64,000 bases of DNA, from the NCBI GenBank assembly GCA_963797535.1, contig CAWCPQ010000001.1, forward strand, positions 1,736,001 through 1,800,000, in the 5' to 3' direction. Numbering within the stretch: the first letter of the stretch is position 1; every line of letters begins with the position of its first letter. Positions 29,541 to 38,203 of the stretch are shown here, piece by piece. The notes below the pieces were generated by a model. The model did not search any database. It was given only the letters and a program-made list of their open reading frames with translations, and was not told the DNA's origin. The stretch comes from JAWWOL01 sp963797535. Lineage in GTDB: Bacteria > Actinomycetota > Actinomycetes > JAWWOL01. The position numbers and the translations under genes were made by a program.

Positions 29541-31495
29541 ATGAGGGGGACTGGTGTTGCGCTGCGTAGACCCAGGATGACTCTGGGTGAAGGCGAATCC
29601 GTCTCCCCGGGACGAGCAGAGGACAAACCCTTGTTGGGTGAGGTACGTGCAGGCGACCGGGTTCTGGTCGTCTCCGCGAGCATGGGCGCCGGCCACGACG
29701 GGGCAGCGAAAGAGCTGCGTCGGCGCATGGAGGCGCGCGGGGTCGAGGTCGACGTCGTCGACTACCTCGCCTACCTCCCCGCGGGCACCGGCTGGTTCGT
29801 CCGCTGGTTCTACGGCAAGCAGCTGTCGGTCGCTCCCAAGAGCTACCAGGTGCTCTACACCACGATCGAGCGGTTCGCGTTCGCGCAGAAGGTGTGCGCC
29901 TTCTACACCTCCACCGCCAAGCGGCCGCTGTCCAAGCAGATCGCCAAGCACCCGTACCAGCTGATCGTGTCGACCTACCCGCTCGCCAGCCAGACGCTCG
30001 GCCAGCTGCGCCACCAGGGCGTGCTGGCCACGCCGCTCGCGACGGTCCTGACCGACTTCTCCGTCCACACGCTGTGGGTCAACAAGCACATCGACCTGCA
30101 CATGGCGCTGCACACGGAGACCGCCGCACTGGCCAAGGAGCTCGGTGCCCCCAGGGTCGAGGTCGTCGAGCCGCTGGTCGTCGGACAAGTTCCACGCGCT
30201 GCCGCCCGGCCGGCGCGCGCTCGTACGCAAGAAGCTCGGCGTCCCCGACGGCAACCGGCTGGCACTGATCGTCGCCGGCTCCTGGGGCGTCGGCGACGTC
30301 GTCGGCACGGTCACCGAGCTGGTCGACGCGCCAGGCATCACCCCGGTGGTCGTCTGCGGGCGCAACGAGGAGCTCAGGCGCCGGCTGACCGCCATGCACA
30401 GCTGCATCGCGCTCGGCTGGGTCGACTGGATGCCGGAGCTGGTCGCCTCGAGCGACGTCCTGGTCCAGAACGCCGGCGGAATGACCTGCCTCGAGGCTTT
30501 CGCCAGCGGCGTCCCCGTGGTCAGCCGCAACTGCATCCCCGGTCACGGCACGGCCAACTCCGTGGTGCTCGACGACGCGGGTGTCGCCTTCCACGCGCTG
30601 CTCGGTGCCCACCTTGCCGCTGGCCCTCGAGCAGCTGACCCCCGAGCGCGCCACCTCGCTGGTCACCTCCGCCTACGCGATGTTCGGCTCCTGCCCGACC
30701 GATCTGCTCCTGGAGGACTCGGTCGACGAGATCGAGGTCGCCGAGCCGCTCAATCCGGTACGCGACCGCTCGCGGCGTCGCCTTCGCTCGACCATCGGCC
30801 GCCACAGCCCGCCGCGACCGGCCCGCGGACCGTCGCAGCCGCCGGTGCGCCCGACGTCCACGCCGCACCGGGTCCGTCGCCGGGTGCTCCAGGGTTCGAC
30901 CGCCGTCGTGCTCGCCACGGGCATCGGGCTCCAGCTCGTGCCGGTCGCCTCGGCTGCCGGCGTTCCGGGCGTGCGCACGTACAAGCCGGGTGCCTCCAAG
31001 TCCTCCGTCTACGTCGCTGTCCGCCCGGCCGACGGCGTGGCCGCGCACTGGGCCAAGGACCTGAGCACCAACGTGACCCTGGCCGCCGACGCCGACCTGT
31101 TCGAGCAGGACGGCCCGCTGGTCTTCGCCGCCCGCCACCGCGGGGTCCCGGTGGTGCTGCTCGCGTCCGGCAGGCTGAGCCGGGGCACCCGTACCGAAGC
31201 CAACGGCGCGGCGCTGAGCCACCACGGCGACATCGTGGCCATCGCGGACCACCACCGGATCGGCGCGCGGGACCAGTTCAAGGCCCGCTGGTCGGACGAG
31301 TCGCTGATCGCGCCCAACCACGTGGTCAAGACGACCGGGGTCAACCTCGAGCTCGACGGCGGCGACTACGTCCTGATCGACGGCCGCAACATGACCCACG
31401 CCCAGCTGGTCGTCGCGATCGCCGCCGTGGCGCGCGAGGCACGGGCCGCCGGGCTCACCGAGTCTGCCCTGCCGTCCGCGTCGGAGCCGAGTTGA
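29541..31495 (+). pseudogene. MGDG-synthase-like glycosyltransferase interrupted by two frameshifts
   Basis: Three consecutive frames make one protein of about 650 aa. The first (29541-about 30180) has the MGDG_synth N-terminal domain (VLVVSASMGAGHDGAAKELR). The second (about 30180-30610) has the GT28-type C-terminal domain (LALIVAGSWGVGDVVGTVTE; SDVLVQNAGGMTCLEAFASG). The third (about 30610-31495) finishes it (LALEQLTPERATSLVTSAYA) and adds a roughly 230-residue C-terminal region with a hydrophobic helix. Each junction needs a single-base shift in the same direction, one in GTCGTCGG near 30180 and one in GTGCCCACC near 30610. Intact family members transfer sugars to diacylglycerol or similar lipids. 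Sequencing error or recent mutation cannot be told apart here. Confidence 0.75.
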
Positions 31496-32241
31496 GCGGG
31501 GGCCGTCGACCGGTCCTGCTCCCCCTCGGTACGGCGGCGCTCGGCACGGCAGCCGTGCTCACCGCAATGCACGCGGCGCCTGCTCTCACCGGCATCGCAC
31601 CGCTGCGTCGCGCTGTCTGGCCGGGACTGTCGGGCAAGGGGTGGCCCGACCACGTCGCCCTCACGTTCGACGACGGGCCGGACCCCGCCTCGACGCCGGC
31701 CTTCCTCGACGCGCTGGCCCGACGTGGTGTCAAGGCGACCTTCTTCCTGCTCGGGCAGATGCTGATCGGCGCCCCCGACATCGCCCGCCGCATGGTCGAC
31801 GAGGGCCACGAGATCGCCATCCACGGCTGGACCCACCGCAACCACCTCCGGGTGCCGCCGGGACAGGTCTACGACGAGCTGGCGCGTACCGACGAGCTGA
31901 TCGCTTCCGTGACCGGCCTGCGCTCGCAGTGGTTCCGGCCGCCGTACGGCGTGATGACCGCAGGTGACCTCGCCGCGGGACGCAAGCTCGGGCTCACCCC
32001 TGTGCTGTGGACCGCGTGGGGCCGGGACTGGGAGGCGCGGGCTACGCCGGAGCGGGTGCTGGCGACGATCAAGCCGGCGCTGCGCGGCGGCGGCACCGTC
32101 CTGCTGCACGACTCCGACTGCACGTCCGCACCCGGTTCGTGGCGCAACACCCTCGGCGCCCTCGACGGGCTGATCGACCTGATCGAGGACGCGGGCCGGA
32201 CGGTGGGTCCGTTGCGCGAGCACGGTCTCGTCGCACGATGA
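31492..32241 (+). CDS. polysaccharide deacetylase (NodB domain, CE4)
   Basis: About 249 aa. An N-terminal hydrophobic segment (GTAALGTAAVLTAMHAAPAL) anchors or exports the protein. The NodB domain follows with motif 1 TFDDGPDP (metal-binding Asp-Asp), motif 2 HGWTHRNH (HxxxH type), motif 3 RPPYG and motif 5 LLHDSD. It removes N- or O-acetyl groups from cell-wall or exopolysaccharide sugars. The start is a TTG whose TTGA overlaps the stop of the preceding glycosyltransferase gene; the first ATG in frame (31567) would cut the hydrophobic segment. Confidence 0.88.
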   Translation: MSGGRRPVLLPLGTAALGTAAVLTAMHAAPALTGIAPLRRAVWPGLSGKGWPDHVALTFDDGPDPASTPAFLDALARRGVKATFFLLGQMLIGAPDIARRMVDEGHEIAIHGWTHRNHLRVPPGQVYDELARTDELIASVTGLRSQWFRPPYGVMTAGDLAAGRKLGLTPVLWTAWGRDWEARATPERVLATIKPALRGGGTVLLHDSDCTSAPGSWRNTLGALDGLIDLIEDAGRTVGPLREHGLVAR

Positions 32242-33122
32242 CGTGGGCCGCGGTGGCGGCCGCTCTCGCCTCGGCCTTCTGCTACGCCGTCGCCTCCGTC
32301 ACCCAGTTCCGCGAAGCCGGCGAGGTGAAGACCGAGGAGGTCGGGTCGCCGACCCTGCTGCTCAAGCTGGTCGTACGGCCCTGGTGGCTGGCCGGGGCGG
32401 TGGCCGACGTCTTCGGCGTGCTCCTGCAGGCAGTCGCACTCGCCTGGGGCTCGGTGGTGCTCGTACAGCCGCTGCTGGTCACCGGCGTTGCCATGGCCGT
32501 GGTGCTCGCCGCGGCCGTCGAGCGCCAGTGGCCGCACCCGCGTGAGCTGCAGCTGGCCATCGGGGTGTCGATCGCGCTCGGCGTCCTGGTCGTGATGCTC
32601 GACACCTACGGCGGGCGTCAGCACTTCAGCCTCATGGAGTTCCTGCCGTACGGCATCGGCGTCGTCGTGCTGGCGGGTGCGTCGATCCTGCTGGCCCGGC
32701 TGTGGCCGTCGGCGGCGCCCGGATGGCTCGGATGCGCCGCGGGTGTCATGGTGGGTTGCTCGTCGGTGCTGCTCAAGGTGTGCACGGGGCAGCTCAGCGA
32801 CAACGGATGGGGCGTCATGCTGACCCACTGGCAGCTGTACGGGTTCCTCGCCTTCGGCGGGGCCGCGCTGCTGCTGTCGCAGAACGCCTTCCAGGCCGGC
32901 CGGATGGCGCCGGGCATCGCGTCGCTGTCGCTCGTCGAGCCGCTGGTGGCGATCGCGATCGCCGTACCCCTCCTGCACGAGCACCTCACCATCACCCCGC
33001 TGCGGGTGGTCGTGGATGTCATTGCCGCGGCGGTGGCGGTCTACTGCGTGGTTGGCTTGGCCAATGCCACCGAACAACGCGCCCACGAGCTCGCCGGGGA
33101 AGCCGGAACCTCCCATGCCTGA
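32238..33122 (+). CDS. EamA/DMT-like membrane transporter
   Basis: This 294-aa protein has nine or ten transmembrane helices of the DMT type, beginning WAAVAAALASAFCYAVASVT, with an internal duplication-like second half. Cytoplasmic loops are short and basic. It resembles actinobacterial DMT-family proteins annotated only by fold. The ATG overlaps the deacetylase stop (ATGA) and the gene's end overlaps the next start by 8 nt, so it belongs to the envelope operon, where it may flip or export a lipid intermediate; that role is inferred from context. Confidence 0.78.
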   Translation: MTWAAVAAALASAFCYAVASVTQFREAGEVKTEEVGSPTLLLKLVVRPWWLAGAVADVFGVLLQAVALAWGSVVLVQPLLVTGVAMAVVLAAAVERQWPHPRELQLAIGVSIALGVLVVMLDTYGGRQHFSLMEFLPYGIGVVVLAGASILLARLWPSAAPGWLGCAAGVMVGCSSVLLKVCTGQLSDNGWGVMLTHWQLYGFLAFGGAALLLSQNAFQAGRMAPGIASLSLVEPLVAIAIAVPLLHEHLTITPLRVVVDVIAAAVAVYCVVGLANATEQRAHELAGEAGTSHA

Positions 33123-33900
33123 GCTGAACGATGACGTCCACCACCTGCGTACCCCGTGGTGGCTCGAGCTGGGCCTGATCTTCGGCGTCTACTGGGTCTA
33201 CTCCTGGGTGGCCGACCGGGCACCGCGCGACCTCGCCGTGCACAACGGACTGTCGATCCTGCATTTCGAGCAAGCGCTGGGCATCGACATCGAGAAGTCG
33301 GTGAACGCCTGGTGGGTCTCCGGCGGTCACTCGGTCATCGTGCTCGGCAACCTCTACTACGACCTGATGCACTTCATCGTCCCCACCGGGACGCTGCTGT
33401 GGATCTTCTTCGCCAAGCACAAGATCTATGTACGGGTACGGACTCCGCTGCTCATCGTCTCGCTGGCCGCGCTGGCTGTTTTCTGGTGGTGGCCGAGCGC
33501 TCCCCCACGGTTGATCCCCGGCCTCGGCATCTACGACACCATCGCCAACGTGCACACTCTCGGCGGCGGCGGGTCGCACGGCATGACAGCGGCGGAGAAC
33601 CCGTTCGCATCGTTCCCTTCGCTGCACGTGGCGTGGGCGACCTGGGCCTGCTACGCGGTCTGGTGTGCGACGAGGTCCAAGGTGTGGCGTGGGCTGGTCG
33701 CTTTCAACGTTGCCATGATGTCGTTCCTCGTCGTGGCGACGGGCAACCACTGGGTCTCCGACGTGGTGGCCGGGTTCGCCGGTCTGTTCGCCGCAGTGGG
33801 GCTGACCGTGCTCATCAGTCTCGCCTGGCGTTCCGTGCGACCGGCAACCGTTTCGGCAACCGAGCCGGTTCCTGCTAGCATCAACGACGCGCGCCGCTAG
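33115..33900 (+). CDS. PAP2/Aur1-like lipid phosphatase or phosphotransferase
   Basis: This 261-aa integral membrane protein is of the PAP2_3 (Aur1/inositolphosphorylceramide-synthase-like) type. The phosphatase motifs are PSLHVAWA (motif 2 His) and GNHWVSDVVAG (motif 3 His-Asp); the KxxxxxxRP motif 1 is replaced, as in Aur1-like members, by the region SAPPRLIPGLGIYDT. It probably transfers or removes a phospho-headgroup on a membrane lipid. It overlaps the DMT gene by 8 nt. Its last three codons and stop lie inside the tRNA-Lys gene (10-nt overlap). Confidence 0.85.
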   Translation: MPELNDDVHHLRTPWWLELGLIFGVYWVYSWVADRAPRDLAVHNGLSILHFEQALGIDIEKSVNAWWVSGGHSVIVLGNLYYDLMHFIVPTGTLLWIFFAKHKIYVRVRTPLLIVSLAALAVFWWWPSAPPRLIPGLGIYDTIANVHTLGGGGSHGMTAAENPFASFPSLHVAWATWACYAVWCATRSKVWRGLVAFNVAMMSFLVVATGNHWVSDVVAGFAGLFAAVGLTVLISLAWRSVRPATVSATEPVPASINDARR

Positions 33901-33966
33901 CTCAATTGGCAGAGCAGCGGACTCTTAATCCGCGGGTTCGGGGTTCAAGTCCCTGGCGGCGCACCA
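33891..33966 (+). tRNA. tRNA-Lys (anticodon CTT)
   Basis: A full cloverleaf is visible. The acceptor GCGCCGC pairs with GCGGCGC, the D stem is GCTC/GAGC, the anticodon stem is GCGGA/TCCGC with loop CTCTTAA (anticodon CTT), and the T arm is CGGGG TTCAAGT CCCTG. The discriminator is A and CCA is encoded. It starts 10 nt inside the preceding phosphatase gene. Confidence 0.97.
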
Positions 33967-33973
33967 TGTCTGA

Positions 33974-34009
33974 CCGAAGGCGTTCTCTCCACGGAGGGGA
34001 CGCCTTCGG
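33974..34009 (+). terminator. hairpin terminator after tRNA-Lys
   Basis: CCGAAGGCGT (33974-33983) pairs perfectly with ACGCCTTCGG (34000-34009), and the stem can extend inward through mixed GC and GU pairs to a small loop. It starts 8 nt after the tRNA. No T-run follows. Confidence 0.8.
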
Positions 34010-34105
34010 CGTGTCTCGAGGTGTGCAGCTGCCCGGCCGTGGCGTGAATGCGGGTAAACCGTCGCCAGGCGACGGTCCCGCCGCATCCACGGGGCGGAGC
34101 TGGCC

Positions 34106-34651
34106 TCAGCGGCTGTCCTTCTTCGCCTGGCGGCGCCCCGTCGCTGCCTGAGTGCTGGCCCTGGCCTTCTCCCTCGCCGGCGAGCGCAGTGCACGGTCGC
34201 CCGCCGGTGCCTTGCCAGCCCTGGCTGTGGCCTTCTTTGCCGGCGCCTTCCTCGCCGCTGACTTCCTCGCCGGTGCCAGAGCGGTCTTGGCACGCTGCCC
34301 GGTCTTGGCAGCCCTGGCGGCGGCAAGGCGCTCCTCACGCAGCTCGGCGGCTGCCTGCCTGGATACGGCCGCGAGCCGACGACTCACCCTGGACAGCGTC
34401 TCCTCGAAGGCTTCGGCCTTGGTTGCCGCGTCCCGGTTGGTCGGCCGCGCGATTCCACGTCCACCCTTGGCCGCGACCTTCGCGCTGGCACCGCGACGGT
34501 AAAGACCCAGGTACTTCTTGCGAGCCCGGCTCACCCGCACGTGCAGCTCGAGCAGGCCGTCCTCGTCGAGCGCTCGCAGCTGAGCGGGCTCGGTCTCCGC
34601 TACCAGAAGTCGTTCGCTGTCATTGAGCACGGCGAGCAGGGACTTGTTCAT
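34106..34651 (-). CDS. protein with Lys/Ala/Arg-rich histone-like tail
   Basis: About 181 aa. The first 60 residues form a folded or helical part (NKSLLAVLNDSERLLVAETE, then LDEDGLLELHVRVSRARKKY). From about residue 65 on it is low-complexity and strongly basic, with many AKK/ARK/APAKKA repeats as in histone H1-like bacterial tails. This suggests binding to DNA or RNA; no specific family is recognised. The ATG at 34651 starts the conserved-looking part; a longer frame begins at 34678. It is divergent from rtcB. Confidence 0.65.
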   Translation of the reverse strand: MNKSLLAVLNDSERLLVAETEPAQLRALDEDGLLELHVRVSRARKKYLGLYRRGASAKVAAKGGRGIARPTNRDAATKAEAFEETLSRVSRRLAAVSRQAAAELREERLAAARAAKTGQRAKTALAPARKSAARKAPAKKATARAGKAPAGDRALRSPAREKARASTQAATGRRQAKKDSR

Positions 34652-34771
34652 CGAGTCCTCGATTCGGTTGCCGAGCACGACCTTGTGGTGGCAAGAACTG
34701 AGCCGAGCCTAGACCTGCCACGCTTTCCCGAACAGGAAAATCAATTTGGTACGGGATGAGACCATCGCTCA

Positions 34772-35923
34772 GTGACGAACCGAGTAGCAAACTTTGCCTC
34801 CATCCTTGACGACAACGCACTGGCGCAGGCGCAGCGAACGGCCTCGATGCCTTTCGTACAGCCACATCTCGCGCTGATGCCCGACGCCCACCTGGGCAAG
34901 GGCGCGACCGTCGGCTCGGTGATCCCGACCCTTGGCGCGATCATTCCGGCTGCGGTGGGCGTCGACATCGGGTGCGGGATGATGGCCGTGCGGACGCAGT
35001 ACTTCCGCTCCGATCTTCCGAGCGACCGGCGATCCCTGCACGCAGCAATTTCGGCCGCGATCCCGTTGTCCGCAGGTGGACGCAACGGCGGAGTGCTCGA
35101 GACCGCTGCGCCACGGATCACGGCGCTGGAGGCGATGGACGGCGTCGGGCAGGCGGATGCGATTGCCCGCAGCTGGCGGCTGCAGGTCGGCACGCTCGGG
35201 TCCGGAAACCACTTCATCGAGGTGTCCCTCGACGAGGAGGACCGGGTGTGGCTGTTCCTGCACTCCGGCAGCCGTGGCGTCGGCAACCAGCTGGCGATGA
35301 AGTGGATCAAGGTGGCGCAGGAGCAGTGCGCGCGACGCTGGATCCCCTTGCCTGACAGGGATCTCGCCTACCTGGTTGAGGGCGAGCCCGAGTTCGAGGG
35401 CTACATCGAGGCACTGCGCTGGGCACAGCACTTCGCGCTGCTCAACCGCGAGGAGATGATGGCGCGCGTGGTTGACGAGTTCGGCGGCTGGGTCGGCGGA
35501 CCGGTGGAGCGCCTCGACGAGGTCAACTGCCACCACAACTACACGACCAGGGAGACGCACCTGGGCAAGGACGTGTGGCTTTCTCGCAAGGGTGCGATCG
35601 ACGCGCACGTCGGCGTTCTCGGTCTCATCCCCGGCTCCATGGGCGATCTGTCCTACGTGGTACGGGGAAAGGGCCATCGGGGAGCGTTGTGCTCCTCGCC
35701 GCACGGGGCCGGCCGCAACCACTCCCGTACGGTGGCCCGCGCGTTGTTCAGCCGGGAGGACCTCGACGCCCGCATGGACGGGATCACGTGGGGCGAGTCG
35801 AACGAGTTCCTCGACGAGCACCCGCAGGCGTACAAGCCGATCGACGTGGTCATGGAGGACGCCAAGGACTTGGTGGAGATCGTGCACACGTTGCGGCAGA
35901 TCGTGAACGTGAAGGGCAACTAG
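34772..35923 (+). CDS. rtcB: RtcB-family RNA ligase
   Basis: This 383-aa protein is RtcB, the GTP- and Mn-dependent ligase joining 3'-phosphate (or cyclic phosphate) RNA to 5'-OH RNA. Diagnostic motifs are LMPDAHLGKG, VDIGCGM (metal-binding Cys68), GSGNHFIEV, HSGSRGVGNQ and the guanylylated His region SSPHGAGR. The start is a GTG at 34772. It is slightly shorter than E. coli RtcB (408 aa), as in many actinobacteria. No archease or RtcR gene is adjacent. It converges with the rsgA side. Confidence 0.93.
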   Translation: MTNRVANFASILDDNALAQAQRTASMPFVQPHLALMPDAHLGKGATVGSVIPTLGAIIPAAVGVDIGCGMMAVRTQYFRSDLPSDRRSLHAAISAAIPLSAGGRNGGVLETAAPRITALEAMDGVGQADAIARSWRLQVGTLGSGNHFIEVSLDEEDRVWLFLHSGSRGVGNQLAMKWIKVAQEQCARRWIPLPDRDLAYLVEGEPEFEGYIEALRWAQHFALLNREEMMARVVDEFGGWVGGPVERLDEVNCHHNYTTRETHLGKDVWLSRKGAIDAHVGVLGLIPGSMGDLSYVVRGKGHRGALCSSPHGAGRNHSRTVARALFSREDLDARMDGITWGESNEFLDEHPQAYKPIDVVMEDAKDLVEIVHTLRQIVNVKGN

Positions 35924-36093
35924 CGGACAGCGCGGTCGGGTGAAGCCACTGCTCCACCCGGCCGCGACGCTGCCCGGTCCCGCGAAAGGTAACGGCGGCC
36001 CAGCGTCGTCACCGCGACTGCGGCCGCGCCGGCGACGGAGATCGTGACGCTCAGCCAGGTGTAGGCCTCGGTGACCGCAGCGGGCGGAACCAC
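35920..36093 (-). CDS. possible small single-TM protein downstream of rsgA
   Basis: A 57-aa frame from a GTG 14 nt after the rsgA stop, with one hydrophobic helix (YTWLSVTISVAGAAAVAVTT) and a basic tail. A GGGG stretch lies just before the start. Its stop overlaps the end of rtcB by 4 nt on the opposite strand. It is plausible as the last gene of the rsgA unit but has no recognised family. Confidence 0.4.
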   Translation of the reverse strand: MVPPAAVTEAYTWLSVTISVAGAAAVAVTTLGRRYLSRDRAASRPGGAVASPDRAVR

Positions 36094-36106
36094 CGCCCCA
36101 GCTGCG

Positions 36107-37177
36107 TCAGCGGCTCGGCTGGTCCCGGAGCGCACGATGAACCTTGCGCAGCTCGCGGTTTCGCTCTGCTCGCAGCCTTCCATCGACCTTGGCTTCCAGC
36201 CGCTGCTGCTCCCGTTGCAGCTTCGAGAGCCCATCGACGCGTTCCCCCTCGAGAACTCCGTCCGCCACGGCCGCGTTGACAGCGCAGCCCGGCTCGCTGG
36301 TGTGGCTGCAGTTCCGAAATCGACAACGCGACGCCAGCTCGATGACGTCTGCGTACGTCGAAGCGACGCCTTCTTCGGCGTCCCACAACGCCAGCGCTCG
36401 CAGGCCGGGGGTGTCGATCATCAAGGCGCCGTTGCCGAGCCGTACCATTTCGCGTGCCGTGGTCGTGTGCCTGCCCTTGCCGTCGTTCCGAATCACGCCA
36501 GTGCTCAACTCATGGTCTGCTCCGAGAGCGTTGACCAGAGTCGACTTGCCTGCGCCGGATGGCCCGACCAGCGCCACGCTCTCGCCCGGCAGCAGACGTT
36601 GCCGCAGCTCGTCGATCCCTTCTCCGGTCAGGGCGGACACTGCGTGAACCGGGACACCACCGGTGACCGCTCTGGTCCGACGGACCGCCTCAGCCAGGTC
36701 GGGCCACAGGTCGCATTTTGTGAGGGCCAGCAAGGGTTCCGCGCCGCTCGACCGGGCGAACGCAAGGAACCGTTCAAGCCTGCGCATCCGAACGGACTCG
36801 GTGAGAGGTATGACCACGAGCACCGCGTCGATGTTGGCGACGACAACCTGACTGCCCGAGGACCCATCCGTGTCCCGGCGCCGCAACGACGTCCGGCGAT
36901 CCAGGCACCCGACGATCGCGCCGCCGCAAACGGCAACCCAGTCGCCGACGGCGACAGCGCCCTGCAACCGATGACGCAGGCGCCCGGCAACAGGCAGTCG
37001 TTCCTCGCCGTACGGAGCCACGACGGTCACCAGGCCGCGGTCGACGCGTACAACCCTTGCTGGTTGGGCATGGTGGACGTCATCACCGGCGTCGTCGAGC
37101 CATGACTGCCAGGCAGCCAGAACCCGGTCGGTCCAGCCATACAGAGCGAGAAGATCAGGGTCAAACGTTGATGACAC
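36107..37177 (-). CDS. rsgA: ribosome small-subunit-dependent GTPase A
   Basis: This 356-aa circularly permuted GTPase assists late maturation of the 30S subunit. An N-terminal OB-fold (about residues 35-100) is followed by the GTPase with G4 LTKCDL before G1 (GPSGAGKST) and G3 (DTPGL), the permuted order. The C-terminal zinc site is CRFRNC-SHTSEPGC. The start is a GTG with GGAG 7 nt upstream. A strong ribosome-binding site and a 28-codon frame lie just upstream, which may regulate it. Confidence 0.93.
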   Translation of the reverse strand: MSSTFDPDLLALYGWTDRVLAAWQSWLDDAGDDVHHAQPARVVRVDRGLVTVVAPYGEERLPVAGRLRHRLQGAVAVGDWVAVCGGAIVGCLDRRTSLRRRDTDGSSGSQVVVANIDAVLVVIPLTESVRMRRLERFLAFARSSGAEPLLALTKCDLWPDLAEAVRRTRAVTGGVPVHAVSALTGEGIDELRQRLLPGESVALVGPSGAGKSTLVNALGADHELSTGVIRNDGKGRHTTTAREMVRLGNGALMIDTPGLRALALWDAEEGVASTYADVIELASRCRFRNCSHTSEPGCAVNAAVADGVLEGERVDGLSKLQREQQRLEAKVDGRLRAERNRELRKVHRALRDQPSR

Positions 37178-37221
37178 GAGGGACTCCGAAGGTGACGGGG
37201 CGCGTCACGACGGTCCTGCGG

Positions 37222-37308
37222 TCAGCGGACGGCAAGCCCCGCGGGCGACACCCGAAGGCGGGTGGGCGAGTCACAGCGGCGAGTGGGCAGCGCAGGGGCG
37301 ACAGTCAT
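37222..37308 (-). CDS. possible 28-aa leader peptide upstream of rsgA
   Basis: A 28-codon frame (MTVAPALPTRRCDSPTRLRV and eight more residues) follows an excellent AGGAGGAG site placed 7 nt before its ATG. It ends 44 nt before the rsgA start. A ribosome-binding site this strong in front of so short a frame suggests a translated leader. It looks somewhat like actinobacterial short leader peptides, but the family match is not secure. Confidence 0.4.
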   Translation of the reverse strand: MTVAPALPTRRCDSPTRLRVSPAGLAVR

Positions 37309-37434
37309 CGTGGCTCTCCTCCTTCGGTCGGTTCCGGTTGAGATCGTCACGGGAAAGGTACCGACGCCGGGTCCGGACCGCTAGCGGTTTTGTTCGGCCC
37401 ACTGGACGAGGACGCGGCGACCAGGGGTCGTCCC

Positions 37435-38199
37435 TCAGCCGGCGTCTTCCGAGGCGGCTCGGACGTCGGCCTCCTGGTCGGGGGCTTCGAGACCGGCCGA
37501 AAGCGGCCGCTCCGGCTCGCGGAGGTCGTGCTGCCAGGCGCGGAAGGCAGCCACTGTCACGGCCAGCCATGCCAGGCCGAGTATCCAGCCACCAAACACG
37601 TCACTCACGTAGTGCACACCCAGCCCGACACGTGCGTATCCCACCAGCAGAACGATCAGGATTCCCAGGGCTATCAACCACTTTCGCCACCTGGGGGCGA
37701 CGAACGGAAGTCCCACCAGCAGGAGGGCGCCGACGCCTACGACGGAACCGAGGGCGTGCCCTGACGGAAAGCTGTAGCTGGTCAGCACATCGACCGGGTG
37801 GGCAAAGTGCGGCCGCGCTCTTTTCACGACCTCCTTCATCGCGGTGTCGAGGACGCCGCTGAGCAGCACGGCGACGACCAGCCACAAGGCCAGCCGTCGC
37901 GCCCCCCGTACGGCCAGCACCACCGCGGCGACCACCGCGAGGATCCGGAAAGTGGTCGGACTGAAAATGGTGGACACGTCCTTGAGGAAAGTGACCATCG
38001 ACGGATGCGACAACGCCTGGGTGTTGAGCCGGTTGGCAACGTTGAGGTCGAGGCGCTGCAACGGTCCCCAGTGGTCCGTGACAGCCACCAGTGCGAGCGC
38101 GAACGGGACGAGAACCAGAAAGGCCGCCACGCTGAACAAGGTCAGTCGGAGGCCACCAGCCTTGTCCGGGTCGAGCCGAGCGGCTAAGGATTTTCTCAT
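37435..38199 (-). CDS. PAP2-family phosphatase
   Basis: About 254 aa with six transmembrane helices. The three PAP2 motifs are complete: KEVVKRARPH (KxxxxxxRP), YSFPSGHALG (PSGH) and RVGLGVHYVSDVFGG (SRxxxxxHxxxD type). It most likely dephosphorylates undecaprenyl diphosphate or phosphatidic acid/phosphatidylglycerol phosphate at the outer face. It starts 4 nt after the stop of the FAD/Fe-S gene, so it is the last gene of that unit. The C-terminus is acidic (EAPDQEADVRAASEDAG). Confidence 0.9.
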   Translation of the reverse strand: MRKSLAARLDPDKAGGLRLTLFSVAAFLVLVPFALALVAVTDHWGPLQRLDLNVANRLNTQALSHPSMVTFLKDVSTIFSPTTFRILAVVAAVVLAVRGARRLALWLVVAVLLSGVLDTAMKEVVKRARPHFAHPVDVLTSYSFPSGHALGSVVGVGALLLVGLPFVAPRWRKWLIALGILIVLLVGYARVGLGVHYVSDVFGGWILGLAWLAVTVAAFRAWQHDLREPERPLSAGLEAPDQEADVRAASEDAG

Positions 38200-38203
38200 T
38201 TGC

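Noticed and set aside
30170..30620. Programmed frameshifting in the glycosyltransferase gene
   Set aside because: No slippery heptamer or strong downstream structure is evident at either junction, and two such events in one gene would be exceptional.
33891..33966. tRNA-Lys as an integration site for a genomic island
   Set aside because: No integrase gene and no second copy of the tRNA 3' end was seen in the window.
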